This document shows, piece after piece, positions 47,462-55,613 of a DNA stretch of 64,000 nt. The notes under the pieces are model-generated. The model was not told the DNA's origin and searched no databases. It saw nothing but the letters and a program-made list of their open reading frames with translations. Position 1 is the first letter of the stretch, and each line of letters opens with the position of its first letter. The DNA comes from Pseudomonas crudilactis (GTDB lineage: Bacteria; Pseudomonadota; Gammaproteobacteria; Pseudomonadales; Pseudomonadaceae): positions 102,027 to 166,026 of the forward strand of contig NZ_WXVV01000017.1 in NCBI RefSeq assembly GCF_013433315.1, given 5' to 3'. The position numbers and the translations under genes are program-made.

Positions 47462-47548
47462 ATGAACGAGACCTTCCCCGTGTTGATCACCAGCAAACTT
47501 CTGGATCAAGTCATCAAGGCACACGCCCGCTGGCGTTGGCGCGCCTGA
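47462..47548 (+). CDS. trpGDC leader peptide
   Basis: A 28-codon frame from ATG (47462) to TGA ends QVIKAHARWRWRA, with two Trp codons spaced by one Arg, about 165 bases before trpG. The last 22 residues align with the tail of gph before trpE (shared V..T.KL...VIKA.ARWRWRA). This identity between two places upstream of trp genes supports a real attenuation leader, as reported for P. putida trpGDC. Confidence 0.8.
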   Translation: MNETFPVLITSKLLDQVIKAHARWRWRA

Positions 47549-47712
47549 ATCTTTTCTGCCGGCCCCGCCGGATCTGTATCGCTTTGCCTTCCTTGCCTGT
47601 TTGAAATGCCGCTGTGCCGACGCGTCTTCCTGCGTCCGACATCGTGCAGCGCCCTGCGGGCAAGTGATCTGAAGGCTGTTTTCAAATCAGAATTCAAGAG
47701 GTTCGACACGCC
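47549..47712 (+). promoter_or_regulatory. trpGDC leader region with putative attenuator
   Basis: A perfect hairpin CCGGC / GCCGG with a three-base loop follows the leader stop by about ten bases, mirroring the GC-rich hairpin after the trpE leader. A second small stem GCCC TGC GGGC lies further on. No strong T-run follows the first hairpin. The ribosome site of trpG is AAGAGG at 47696-47701. Confidence 0.5.
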
Positions 47713-48306
47713 ATGTTGCTGATGATCGACAACTACGACTCCTTTACTTACAACGTTGTGCAATACCTTGGCGAGCTGGGTGCCGAGGTCAAGGTTGTGC
47801 GCAACGACGAACTGACCATCGCTGAAATCGAAGCGCTCAAGCCTGAGCGCATCGTGGTTTCCCCCGGTCCGTGCACGCCGACCGAAGCCGGCATTTCCAT
47901 CGAAGCCATCAAACACTTTGCCGGCAAACTGCCGATCCTCGGCGTCTGCCTCGGCCACCAGTCCATCGGTCAGGCCTTTGGCGGTGACGTAGTGCGTGCG
48001 CGTCAAGTAATGCACGGTAAGACTAGTCCGGTATTCCACGAGGACAAGGGCGTTTTCGCCGGCCTCAATCATCCGTTGACCGTCACTCGTTACCACTCGC
48101 TGATCGTCAAGCACGACACTTTGCCCGATTGTCTGGAACTGACCGCGTGGACCCAGCACGATGACAGCTCGGTCGATGAAATCATGGGCCTGCGTCACAA
48201 GACCCTGAACATTGAGGGCGTACAGTTCCACCCCGAGTCGATTCTGACCGAGCAGGGCCATGAACTGTTTGCCAACTTCCTCAAACAAACCGGCGGCACG
48301 CGCTAA
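47713..48306 (+). CDS. trpG: Anthranilate synthase component II (glutamine amidotransferase)
   Basis: A 197-residue class I amidotransferase feeding ammonia to TrpE. The N-terminus LLMIDNYDSFTYN, the nucleophile Cys79 in GVCLGHQSIGQ and the catalytic His/Glu in QFHPESIL are intact. It may also serve folate synthesis with PabB. It is the first gene of trpGDC, nine bases before trpD. Confidence 0.98.
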   Translation: MLLMIDNYDSFTYNVVQYLGELGAEVKVVRNDELTIAEIEALKPERIVVSPGPCTPTEAGISIEAIKHFAGKLPILGVCLGHQSIGQAFGGDVVRARQVMHGKTSPVFHEDKGVFAGLNHPLTVTRYHSLIVKHDTLPDCLELTAWTQHDDSSVDEIMGLRHKTLNIEGVQFHPESILTEQGHELFANFLKQTGGTR

Positions 48307-48315
48307 GGACTTCCC

Positions 48316-49365
48316 ATGAATATCAAGACAGCCCTGAGCCGTATCGTCGAACACCTCGACCTCAGCACCGATGAAATGCGCGACGTGATGCGCGAAATCA
48401 TGACCGGCCAATGCAGCGACGCGCAGATCGGCGCGTTCATGATGGCCATGCGCATGAAGAGCGAGAGCATCGACGAGATCGTTGGCGCCGTTTCGGTGAT
48501 GCGTGAACTGGCCGATCAGGTCGAACTGAAGACTCTCGACGGCGTGGTCGATGTGGTTGGCACCGGCGGTGACGGCGCGAATATCTTCAACGTATCGACT
48601 GCCTCATCGTTTGTTGTCGCGGCTGCTGGTTGCACCGTCGCCAAGCACGGCAACCGTGCGGTCTCGGGCAAGAGCGGTAGCGCCGACTTGCTGGAAGCTG
48701 CCGGTATTTATCTGAACCTGACGCCGGTTCAGGTTGCGCGTTGCATCGACAACGTTGGCATCGGTTTCATGTTCGCCCAGACCCACCACAAAGCCATGAA
48801 GTACGCCGCCGGCCCGCGCCGCGATCTCGGCCTGCGTACGCTGTTCAATATGCTCGGCCCGCTTACGAATCCGGCCGGTGTGAAGCATCAGGTTGTGGGC
48901 GTCTTCAACAAGGCGCTGTGCCGGCCATTGGCCGAAGTCTTGCAGCGTCTGGGCAGCAAGCACGTGCTGGTGGTGCATTCGAAGGACGGTCTGGACGAGT
49001 TCAGTCTCGCTGCGCCGACTTTTGTCGCCGAGCTGAAGAACAACGAAATCACTGAATATTGGGTCGAGCCGGAAGACCTCGGCATGAAAAGCCAGAGCCT
49101 GCACGGCTTGTCGGTCGACGGCCCGGAAGCCTCGCTGGCGCTGATCCGCGATGCATTGGGCAAGCGCAAAACCGAAAACGGCCAGAAAGCCGCCGAAATG
49201 ATTGTCCTCAATGCCGGTGCAGCGCTGTATGCCGCTGACCTGGCCAGCAGTTTGAAACAGGGCGTCGAGCTTGCGCACGACGCCCTGCACACCGGTCTCG
49301 CTCGGGAAAAACTCGAGGAGCTGGGTGCCTTTACCGCGGTATTCAGAGTGGAGAATGAAGGATGA
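48316..49365 (+). CDS. trpD: Anthranilate phosphoribosyltransferase
   Basis: A 349-residue enzyme joining anthranilate to PRPP. The PRPP loop VGTGGDGANIFNVSTA and the KHGNRAVSGKSGSAD segment are present. Its stop overlaps the trpC start by four bases (ATGA). Confidence 0.98.
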   Translation: MNIKTALSRIVEHLDLSTDEMRDVMREIMTGQCSDAQIGAFMMAMRMKSESIDEIVGAVSVMRELADQVELKTLDGVVDVVGTGGDGANIFNVSTASSFVVAAAGCTVAKHGNRAVSGKSGSADLLEAAGIYLNLTPVQVARCIDNVGIGFMFAQTHHKAMKYAAGPRRDLGLRTLFNMLGPLTNPAGVKHQVVGVFNKALCRPLAEVLQRLGSKHVLVVHSKDGLDEFSLAAPTFVAELKNNEITEYWVEPEDLGMKSQSLHGLSVDGPEASLALIRDALGKRKTENGQKAAEMIVLNAGAALYAADLASSLKQGVELAHDALHTGLAREKLEELGAFTAVFRVENEG

Positions 49366-50198
49366 GTGTACCGACGGTTCTGGAAAACATTCTGGCGCGC
49401 AAAGTTCAGGAAGTCGCCGAGCGTAGTGCCCGCGTCAGCCTGAGCGAGCTGGAAAGTCTGGCCAAGGCGGCCGATGCACCCCGTGGTTTTGCCCAGGCAT
49501 TACTGGTGCAGGCAAAGAAGAAGCAGCCAGCGGTGATTGCCGAAATCAAAAAGGCTTCGCCGAGCAAAGGCGTGATCCGCGAGAACTTCGTTCCGGCCGA
49601 GATCGCCAAAAGTTACGAGAAGGGCGGGGCGACCTGTCTGTCCGTGCTGACCGATATCGATTACTTCCAGGGCGCCGACGCCTATCTGCAACAGGCCCGC
49701 GCCGCGTGCAGCCTGCCGGTGATCCGCAAGGACTTCATGATCGATCCTTACCAGATCGTTGAAGCCCGTGCGCTGGGCGCCGACTGCGTGCTGCTGATCG
49801 TCTCCGCACTGGATGACGTAAAAATGGCCGAGCTGGCCGCCGTCGCCAAAGGCGTCGGTCTCGATGTGCTGGTCGAGGTACACGATGGCGATGAGCTGGA
49901 GCGCGCATTGAAAACCCTCGACACGCCGTTGGTCGGGGTCAACAACCGTAACCTGCACACGTTCGAAGTCAGCCTGGAAACCACCCTCGACCTGCTGCCG
50001 CGCATTCCGCGCGATCGCTTGGTAATTACCGAGAGCGGCATCCTCAACCGTGCCGATGTCGAGTTGATGGAAATCAGTGACGTGTACTCGTTCCTGGTCG
50101 GTGAAGCGTTCATGCGCGCGGAAAATCCGGGCACTGAACTGCAGCGCCTGTTCTTCCCGGAGCGTGGCACTTCCATCAGCGGTTCGACCCTCGACTGA
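49362..50198 (+). CDS. trpC: Indole-3-glycerol phosphate synthase
   Basis: A 278-residue TIM-barrel enzyme of tryptophan synthesis. Signatures VIAEIKKASPSKGVIRE, RKDFMIDPYQI and VGVNNRNLHTF are intact. Unlike the enteric protein it is not fused to TrpF. A REP pair follows the gene. Confidence 0.98.
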   Translation: MSVPTVLENILARKVQEVAERSARVSLSELESLAKAADAPRGFAQALLVQAKKKQPAVIAEIKKASPSKGVIRENFVPAEIAKSYEKGGATCLSVLTDIDYFQGADAYLQQARAACSLPVIRKDFMIDPYQIVEARALGADCVLLIVSALDDVKMAELAAVAKGVGLDVLVEVHDGDELERALKTLDTPLVGVNNRNLHTFEVSLETTLDLLPRIPRDRLVITESGILNRADVELMEISDVYSFLVGEAFMRAENPGTELQRLFFPERGTSISGSTLD

Positions 50199-50222
50199 TT
50201 CGCTCCAGACCGAGTCGACGCC

Positions 50223-50287
50223 ATCGCGAGCAGGCTCACTCCTACAGGGGAACGCGTTCCAATTGTAGGAGTGAGCCTGCTCGCGAT
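50223..50287. repeat. Variant REP pair after trpC
   Basis: Two cores in opposite orientation, CGCGAGCAGGCTCACTCCTA and its complement, flank a 20-base loop. Both arms carry the matched changes (CACTCCTA instead of CGCTCCCA), so they changed together and remain fully complementary. Confidence 0.88.
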
Positions 50288-50333
50288 GAGGTACTAGAAA
50301 TCCCCAAAGATTCCAGATCTGCCGGAGCCTTCC

Positions 50334-51035
50334 ATGTCGCTGCCAACCCCCATGACCATCGAAGCCGGTCTGCAAGCCGAACAGGATTTGCTGGCCTCGG
50401 TCTGCGCCGGCGACTCGGAGTTCGGCCTGCTGTTCTGGCAACCCAGTGACCGTGCGCTGGTCATGCCACGCCGCCTCAATCGCCTCCCCGGATTCGACCA
50501 CGCCTGCGAAGTCTCAGCCGCCGCTGGCTGGCCCGTCCTGCTACGTGAAACCGGCGGCGAACCTGTCCCGCAATCTGCCGCGACAATCAATATCGCCCTG
50601 GTCTACGCACCACCACGCAGCGAAGGCGATCTGAACCGCATCGAAACCGGCTACCGTCGCCTGTGCGATCCGATCTGTCAGTTGCTCGACGAGTTGGGTG
50701 GCACAGCATCGTTGGGTGAAATCGACGGCGCCTTCTGCGACGGTCGCTTCAACGTCAACCTCGATGGCCGCAAAATGGTCGGCACCGCCCAGCGCTGGCG
50801 CCAGAGTCAGGGCGGACAGCGTCCGGTCGGTTTGGTGCACGGTGCAATGCTGATGGATAACGAGCGCGAATCGATGGTTGCGGCGGTCAATCGCTTCAAC
50901 GAAGCGTGTGGCCTGGAACAGCGGGTGCGGGCGCAAAGCCACATTGCCCTGCATGAAAAATTCAACGCGCCACAGGCCTTGGCGCGTCTCGATGAGTTGT
51001 TTCGTCTAATGCTGGCGCAGATGTACCGCGCCTGA
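50334..51035 (+). CDS. Lipoate/biotin protein ligase family protein (LplA/LipM-like)
   Basis: A 233-residue protein with the BPL_LplA_LipB fold. Supporting blocks are VMPRRLNRLPGFD, RETGGEPVPQSAATINIAL (in place of the usual RxSGGGAVxH) and NLDGRKMVGTAQRW, where the Lys should be the catalytic one that activates or holds the acyl group. The His usually present in the first block is absent, so substrate use may differ. It may be an alternative lipoate ligase or octanoyltransferase; exact function unknown. It stands alone between trpC and vfr, convergent with vfr. Confidence 0.8.
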   Translation: MSLPTPMTIEAGLQAEQDLLASVCAGDSEFGLLFWQPSDRALVMPRRLNRLPGFDHACEVSAAAGWPVLLRETGGEPVPQSAATINIALVYAPPRSEGDLNRIETGYRRLCDPICQLLDELGGTASLGEIDGAFCDGRFNVNLDGRKMVGTAQRWRQSQGGQRPVGLVHGAMLMDNERESMVAAVNRFNEACGLEQRVRAQSHIALHEKFNAPQALARLDELFRLMLAQMYRA

Positions 51036-51045
51036 CGTCACCGGT

Positions 51046-51690
51046 TTACCGAGTGCCGAAGACCACCATGGTCTTGCCTTTCACATCGACCAGGTTGCGT
51101 TCTTCAAGGTCCTTGAGCACGCGACCGACCATCTCCCGCGAACAACCAACAATCCGCCCGATCTCCTGACGCGTCACCTTGATCTGCATGCCGTCCGGGT
51201 GGGTCATCGCATCTGGCTGCTTGCACAGTTCCAGCAGACAACGTGCTACCCGGCCAGTGACGTCGAAGAACGCCAGATCGCCAACCTTGCGCGTGGTGTT
51301 GCGCAGGCGTTGTGCGATTTGTCCACTGAGCACGTAAAGAATGTCCGGGTCCTGCTGCGACAATTCGCGGAACTTGGCGTAACTGATTTCCGCTGTTTCG
51401 CATTCGACCTTGGCCCGCACCCAGGCGCTGCGTTCCTGTTCCTGGCCCGCTTGTTCGAACAGACCCAGCTCACCGAAGAAATCCCCGGCGTTGAGGTAAG
51501 CGATGATCATCTCGCGGCCGTCGTCATCCTCGATCAGGATCGTTACCGAACCCTTGATGATGAAGTACAGCGTGTCCGAGCGATCGCCCGCACAGATGAT
51601 GTTGCTCTTGGCCGCATGGCGACGGCGCTGGCAATGCATCAACAGCTTGTCGAGATTCTTGATTTTGGGTGTGGGGGTAATAGCAACCAT
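51046..51690 (-). CDS. vfr: cAMP receptor protein Vfr (CRP family)
   Basis: A 214-residue CRP homologue, the exact length of P. aeruginosa Vfr. The cAMP-binding roll contains GDFFGELGLFE and an Arg/Ser pair (QERSAWVRA); the HTH reads TRQEIGRIVGCSREMVGRVLK. It controls virulence, twitching and other traits. I start at 51690, where the family sequence begins (MVAITPTPKIKNLDK). It is divergent from the OsmC gene. Confidence 0.97.
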   Translation of the reverse strand: MVAITPTPKIKNLDKLLMHCQRRRHAAKSNIICAGDRSDTLYFIIKGSVTILIEDDDGREMIIAYLNAGDFFGELGLFEQAGQEQERSAWVRAKVECETAEISYAKFRELSQQDPDILYVLSGQIAQRLRNTTRKVGDLAFFDVTGRVARCLLELCKQPDAMTHPDGMQIKVTRQEIGRIVGCSREMVGRVLKDLEERNLVDVKGKTMVVFGTR

Positions 51691-51927
51691 GGTTGTATCC
51701 CGAAAAGACTGCACGGTGATGTTTGATTTTTTTATGAGGCGCTGAAGGCGGTCGCTACACAGCTGGCATGGGCGCCAGCGAATTGGCGCCAGCTTAACAG
51801 ACACTTCGTCGAAAATTCGAGAAATTACCTACGTCGCAGAGGCATCCGTCCTAGGATCGGCACTCGCTGTCAGGCCGGGACGCTGTGCTAAGCTGGCGAC
51901 CCTTTTTTATACAGTGGAGTCTTGGCG

Positions 51928-52350
51928 ATGAAGGCACGCATCCAATGGGCTGGCGAAGCCATGTTCCTCGGCGAATCCGGCAGCGGTCATGTCGTGGTGA
52001 TGGACGGTCCGCCGGACGCCGGTGGTCGTAATCTGGGTGTTCGCCCGATGGAAATGCTCCTGCTCGGTGTCGGCGGTTGCAGCAATTTCGACGTGGTCAG
52101 CATTCTGAAGAAGTCCCGTCAGGCCGTTGAAAGCTGTGAAGCCTTCCTCGAAGCCGAGCGCGCGACCGAAGATCCGAAGGTATTCACCAAGATTCACATG
52201 CATTTCGTGGTCAAGGGCCGTGGCTTGAAAGAAGCCCAGGTCAAGCGCGCCATCGAGTTGTCTGCCGAGAAGTATTGCTCGGCCTCGATCATGCTCGGCG
52301 CGGCCGGCGTGGCAATCACCCACGACTACGAAATCGTCGAACTCGGTTGA
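51928..52350 (+). CDS. OsmC family protein
   Basis: A 140-residue OsmC/Ohr-fold protein. The two conserved cysteines that would reduce peroxides are visible: GVGGCSNFDV and EKYCSASIML. It probably detoxifies organic hydroperoxides; the YhfA subgroup is the likeliest. The ATG at 51928 has GGAG about ten bases upstream, while a TTG six bases earlier is too close to it. Confidence 0.93.
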   Translation: MKARIQWAGEAMFLGESGSGHVVVMDGPPDAGGRNLGVRPMEMLLLGVGGCSNFDVVSILKKSRQAVESCEAFLEAERATEDPKVFTKIHMHFVVKGRGLKEAQVKRAIELSAEKYCSASIMLGAAGVAITHDYEIVELG

Positions 52351-52587
52351 ACCGACATTCAACTATCATAAAAGCAGTGCAGACTCTGGCGATCCCCCGC
52401 TGACGTCTGCATAATGCGCCACTTTTTTCAGGGCAGTGATCAGTCAGCCGACAGACCAGCCGCCTGAACAGATAACCAAAATCGCCATCGCGAAGAGGTG
52501 TTAACCGTCCTACGCAGGTGCGTTGTTCGCACTTGACGGGCATGCTTGATCACGCGGCCGGGCCGCATACATAGAGAGTTTTTAACG

Positions 52588-53382
52588 GTGAAAAGCAAAC
52601 TCAAGCTCCACGGGTTCAATAACCTGACAAAGACCTTGAGCTTCAACATCTATGACATCTGCTACGCGGAAACCCCGCAAGACCAGCAGGCTTACGTCGA
52701 GTACATCAATCAAGAGTACAACGCGAAACGCCTGACGCAGATTCTCACCGAAGTTGTTGAGATCATTGGTGCCAACATCCTGAACATTGCCAGTCAGGAC
52801 TACGAACCTCAGGGCGCCAGCGTCACGATTCTGATTTCTGAAGAGCCGGTAACCCCGACTGAAAGCCAGATTGAAGAGTCGCCGGGCCCGTTGCCCGAAA
52901 TTATCCTGGCCCACCTCGACAAGAGCCACATCACGGTGCATACCTACCCGGAAATCCATCCGGACGACGGTATTGCAACCTTCCGTGTGGACATCGACGT
53001 GTCGACCTGTGGTGTCATCTCACCGCTGAAAGCGCTCAATTTCCTCATTCACCAGTTCGATTCGGACATCGTGACTGTGGATTATCGTGTGCGCGGCTTC
53101 ACCCGTGACGTTGAAGGCAACAAGCACTTCATCGACCACGAGATCAACTCGATCCAGAACTACCTCTCCGAAGACACCCGCGACGCGTACCAGATGACCG
53201 ACGTGAACGTGTACCAGGAAAACCTGTTCCACACCAAAATGCTGCTGAAGAACTTCGAACTGGATAACTACCTGTTCGGCGACGCGACCAGCAACCTGTC
53301 CCCCGAGCAACGTGCTCAGGTGACCGACCGGGTGAAACACGAAATGCTCGAAATCTTCTACGCGCGCAACATGCCGACCTAA
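52588..53382 (+). CDS. speD: S-adenosylmethionine decarboxylase proenzyme
   Basis: A 264-residue proenzyme that cuts itself between Lys112 and Ser113 (LDKSHITVHTYPE) to make the pyruvoyl cofactor and then decarboxylates SAM for spermidine synthesis. It is the large gammaproteobacterial class. I choose the GTG start at 52588, since the family sequence KSKLKLHGFNNLTKTLSFN begins there; an ATG at 52546 would add 14 unrelated residues. GAGAG lies about 12 bases before. Confidence 0.95.
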   Translation: MKSKLKLHGFNNLTKTLSFNIYDICYAETPQDQQAYVEYINQEYNAKRLTQILTEVVEIIGANILNIASQDYEPQGASVTILISEEPVTPTESQIEESPGPLPEIILAHLDKSHITVHTYPEIHPDDGIATFRVDIDVSTCGVISPLKALNFLIHQFDSDIVTVDYRVRGFTRDVEGNKHFIDHEINSIQNYLSEDTRDAYQMTDVNVYQENLFHTKMLLKNFELDNYLFGDATSNLSPEQRAQVTDRVKHEMLEIFYARNMPT

Positions 53383-53395
53383 GATTCCCGGCTAC

Positions 53396-53424
53396 AAAAA
53401 AGGCGACCTTTCGGTCGCCTTTTT
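53396..53424 (+). terminator. speD terminator
   Basis: The stem AAGGCGACC / GGTCGCCTT with a TTTC loop ends in TTTTT and starts with an A-run, so it can act in both directions between the convergent speD and coq7. Confidence 0.92.
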
Positions 53425-53442
53425 CATTTCTGCCACAACCCC

Positions 53443-53469
53443 CTGTGGGAGCGAGCCTGCTCGCGAAGG
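53443..53469. repeat. REP element, single copy
   Basis: One REP core (GGGAGCGAGCCTGCTCGCG) lies just after the speD terminator and before the coq7 stop. Confidence 0.85.
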
Positions 53470-53492
53470 AGCCCTTTGCAGCAATACCGTTC

Positions 53493-54140
53493 TCAGATCC
53501 GATAAGTACTCTTGGTCATCACCTTGGCCAAAATACTCATTCCGAACTTCACCGGCGCCGGAAAACGGAAACCGCCAGCCTCCAGGGCACTTTCCGCATG
53601 ATGTTCTTCATCAATGCGCATCTGTTCCAGAATCGCCCGGGACTTTTCGTCCTCGGCCGGCAATTGCTCCAGGTGTTCATTCAAGTGTTTGCACACCTGA
53701 TGTTCGGTCGCCGCAACAAAACCGAGGCTGACTTTGTCGCTGATCAACCCGGCCACCGCGCCAATCCCGAAAGACATGCCGTAAAACAGCGGATTGAGCA
53801 CACTGGTATGGCTGCCCAACTGATGAATGCGTTGTTCGCACCACACCAGATGATCAATCTCTTCTTCGGCGGCGTGCTCCATGGCCTCGCGCACCTGAGG
53901 TAGCTTGGCGGTCAGCGCCTGCCCCTGATACAGCGCCTGCGCGCAGACTTCACCGGTATGGTTGATGCGCATCAGGCCGGCGACGTGGCGGGTGTCTTCG
54001 TCGCTCATTGGTGTTTCCGGTTGCAAAATCGCTGGCGATGGACGGTACGGCTGGCCGCTGAAAGGCAACAGGGTACGCATCGCGGCATCGGCTTGCAGCA
54101 GAAGACGGTCAATCGGCGAGTAGTGACGTTGGGTAGTCAT
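53493..54140 (-). CDS. coq7: 3-demethoxyubiquinol 3-hydroxylase Coq7
   Basis: A 215-residue di-iron hydroxylase for the last ring hydroxylation of ubiquinone synthesis. Ligand motifs visible are NHTGEVCAQALY, the AAEEEIDHL helix, TEHQVCKHLNEHLE and RIDEEHHAE. A strong GGAGGT ribosome site precedes the ATG at 54140; the in-frame sequence upstream is repeat DNA. Confidence 0.97.
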   Translation of the reverse strand: MTTQRHYSPIDRLLLQADAAMRTLLPFSGQPYRPSPAILQPETPMSDEDTRHVAGLMRINHTGEVCAQALYQGQALTAKLPQVREAMEHAAEEEIDHLVWCEQRIHQLGSHTSVLNPLFYGMSFGIGAVAGLISDKVSLGFVAATEHQVCKHLNEHLEQLPAEDEKSRAILEQMRIDEEHHAESALEAGGFRFPAPVKFGMSILAKVMTKSTYRI

Positions 54141-54240
54141 GCTGACCTCCGGGAAGAATCTCGACGGCCAGTTTAACCGAATCGGCCGGGGGAAGGTTTG
54201 CGCTGGGTCATCAGTAACACTGGATGTGCTCTTTGCTTTA

Positions 54241-54327
54241 TGTAGGAGCTGTCGAAGGCTGCGATCTTTTGATCTTGTTTTTGGTACTCGAAGATCAAAA
54301 GATCGTAGCCTTCGGCAGCTCCTACAC
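54241..54327. repeat. 87-base inverted repeat (GTAGGAGCTG family)
   Basis: The left arm begins TGTAGGAGCTGTCGAAGGCT and continues to TTTTGATCTT; the right arm mirrors it over about 36 bases with only a few mismatches, around a 15-base loop. It is different from the GGGAGCGAGC REPs and is a recognisable repeat type of fluorescens pseudomonads. It lies between the coq7 start and the HIT-protein stop, both minus strand, so it would fold in a joint transcript. Confidence 0.85.
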
Positions 54328-54343
54328 ACAGGTTTGCTGGGTA

Positions 54344-54682
54344 TCAGCCCGGTGGCCAGTTCATCTGACGCTGACCGAGTACGTGCATATGAATGTGATA
54401 GACGGTCTGCCCACCCTTCTCATTGCAGTTCATTACGACACGGAAACCTTCTTCGCAACCCAGCTCCAGCGCCAGGCGCTGTGCAGTGAAGAGGATATGC
54501 CCGGCCAGTGCCTTGTCGTCTTCGGTCAGGTCATTGAGGGTGCGCACCGGTTTTTTCGGGATCACCAGAAAATGCACCGGTGCCTGAGGGGCGATGTCGT
54601 GGAACGCCAGAACCTGGTCGTCCTCGTAAATGATCTTGGCCGGAATTTCCCGGTTGATGATCTTGGTGAACAGAGTATCCAC
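54344..54682 (-). CDS. HIT-family protein (HinT-like)
   Basis: A 112-residue histidine-triad hydrolase; the HIT motif is HIHMHVLG near the C-terminus and CNEKGGQTV precedes it. HinT-type enzymes hydrolyse purine nucleoside phosphoramidates. Start MDTLFTKIINREIPAKI is typical. Confidence 0.95.
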   Translation of the reverse strand: MDTLFTKIINREIPAKIIYEDDQVLAFHDIAPQAPVHFLVIPKKPVRTLNDLTEDDKALAGHILFTAQRLALELGCEEGFRVVMNCNEKGGQTVYHIHMHVLGQRQMNWPPG

Positions 54683-54763
54683 TGCTGTTTTCTCCGTTGT
54701 TTGGGCTGGTCTGAGTGTACGCAGGGCGGCTTATCCCGCCCAGTGTTTTACCTGTAGGGCATT

Positions 54764-55552
54764 TCAGCGCGGGCAGTAAGCCTTGTTGACCATGCCGACA
54801 ATGGTACGGTTGAGCCAGCGCGAACCCAGTCTCGGTAGGAAAGCGAACCATCGATTGCGTCGTCCCGGAATGATGATCGCGCGGTTCTTGTCGAGGGCGC
54901 GCACGGTGTACAGCGCAACCTCCTCGGGGCTCATCAGCAATTTGCTGTCTTTGAGTTTGTCGCTATTGAGCTGTGCCGTGCGGAAAAATGCCGTACGGGT
55001 CGGGCCGGGGCAGAGCACCGAAACCTTCACCGCACTTTGTTTGAGTTCAACCCGCAAGGCTTCGGAGAAGTGCAGCACATACGCCTTGCTGGCGTAGTAG
55101 GTGCTCATCCATGGGCCGGGATTGAATGCGGCCACCGAGGCGACATTGAGAATCTGCCCACCACCCTGCAGTGCCATGCTGTTACCGATGGCGTGGCAGA
55201 GGCGGGTGAGGGCGAGGATGTTTACCTCGATCAGATCCTGCTCGGTCATCCAGTCCTGCGCGAGAAACGGGCCGCAGGTACCGATACCGGCGCAATTGAC
55301 CAGCAAGTCGATCTGCCGGTCACCTTCTTCGAGTTCCAGCAGGAAGCCGGACAGACGCAATGGCTCGCCCAGATCGCAGGCGCGGAACAGTACCTCGACG
55401 CCAAAGCGCTGGGTCAATTCGATCGCAATACTTTCCAGCTGATCACGCTGTCGTGCCACCAGAATCAGGCTGCGGCCGCGCCGGGCCAGCGCTTCGGCCA
55501 GTGCTAGGCCGATGCCGCTGGAGGCGCCAGTGATCAGAGCGTAACGGGTCAT
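54764..55552 (-). CDS. Short-chain dehydrogenase/reductase
   Basis: A 262-residue SDR: NAD(P)-binding TGASSGIG at the N-terminus, NCAGIGT, catalytic Ser in NVASVAAF and YYASK for the Tyr/Lys pair. The subgroup resembles YqjQ/DltE-like SDRs of unknown substrate. The ATG at 55552 is preferred because GGAG stands seven bases before it. Confidence 0.93.
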   Translation of the reverse strand: MTRYALITGASSGIGLALAEALARRGRSLILVARQRDQLESIAIELTQRFGVEVLFRACDLGEPLRLSGFLLELEEGDRQIDLLVNCAGIGTCGPFLAQDWMTEQDLIEVNILALTRLCHAIGNSMALQGGGQILNVASVAAFNPGPWMSTYYASKAYVLHFSEALRVELKQSAVKVSVLCPGPTRTAFFRTAQLNSDKLKDSKLLMSPEEVALYTVRALDKNRAIIIPGRRNRWFAFLPRLGSRWLNRTIVGMVNKAYCPR

Positions 55553-55613
55553 GCAATTCTCCATCGCAACAGCTCCGCGCCAGCGACGCGGTTGTCACGG
55601 CGGGGAGCGCTGT

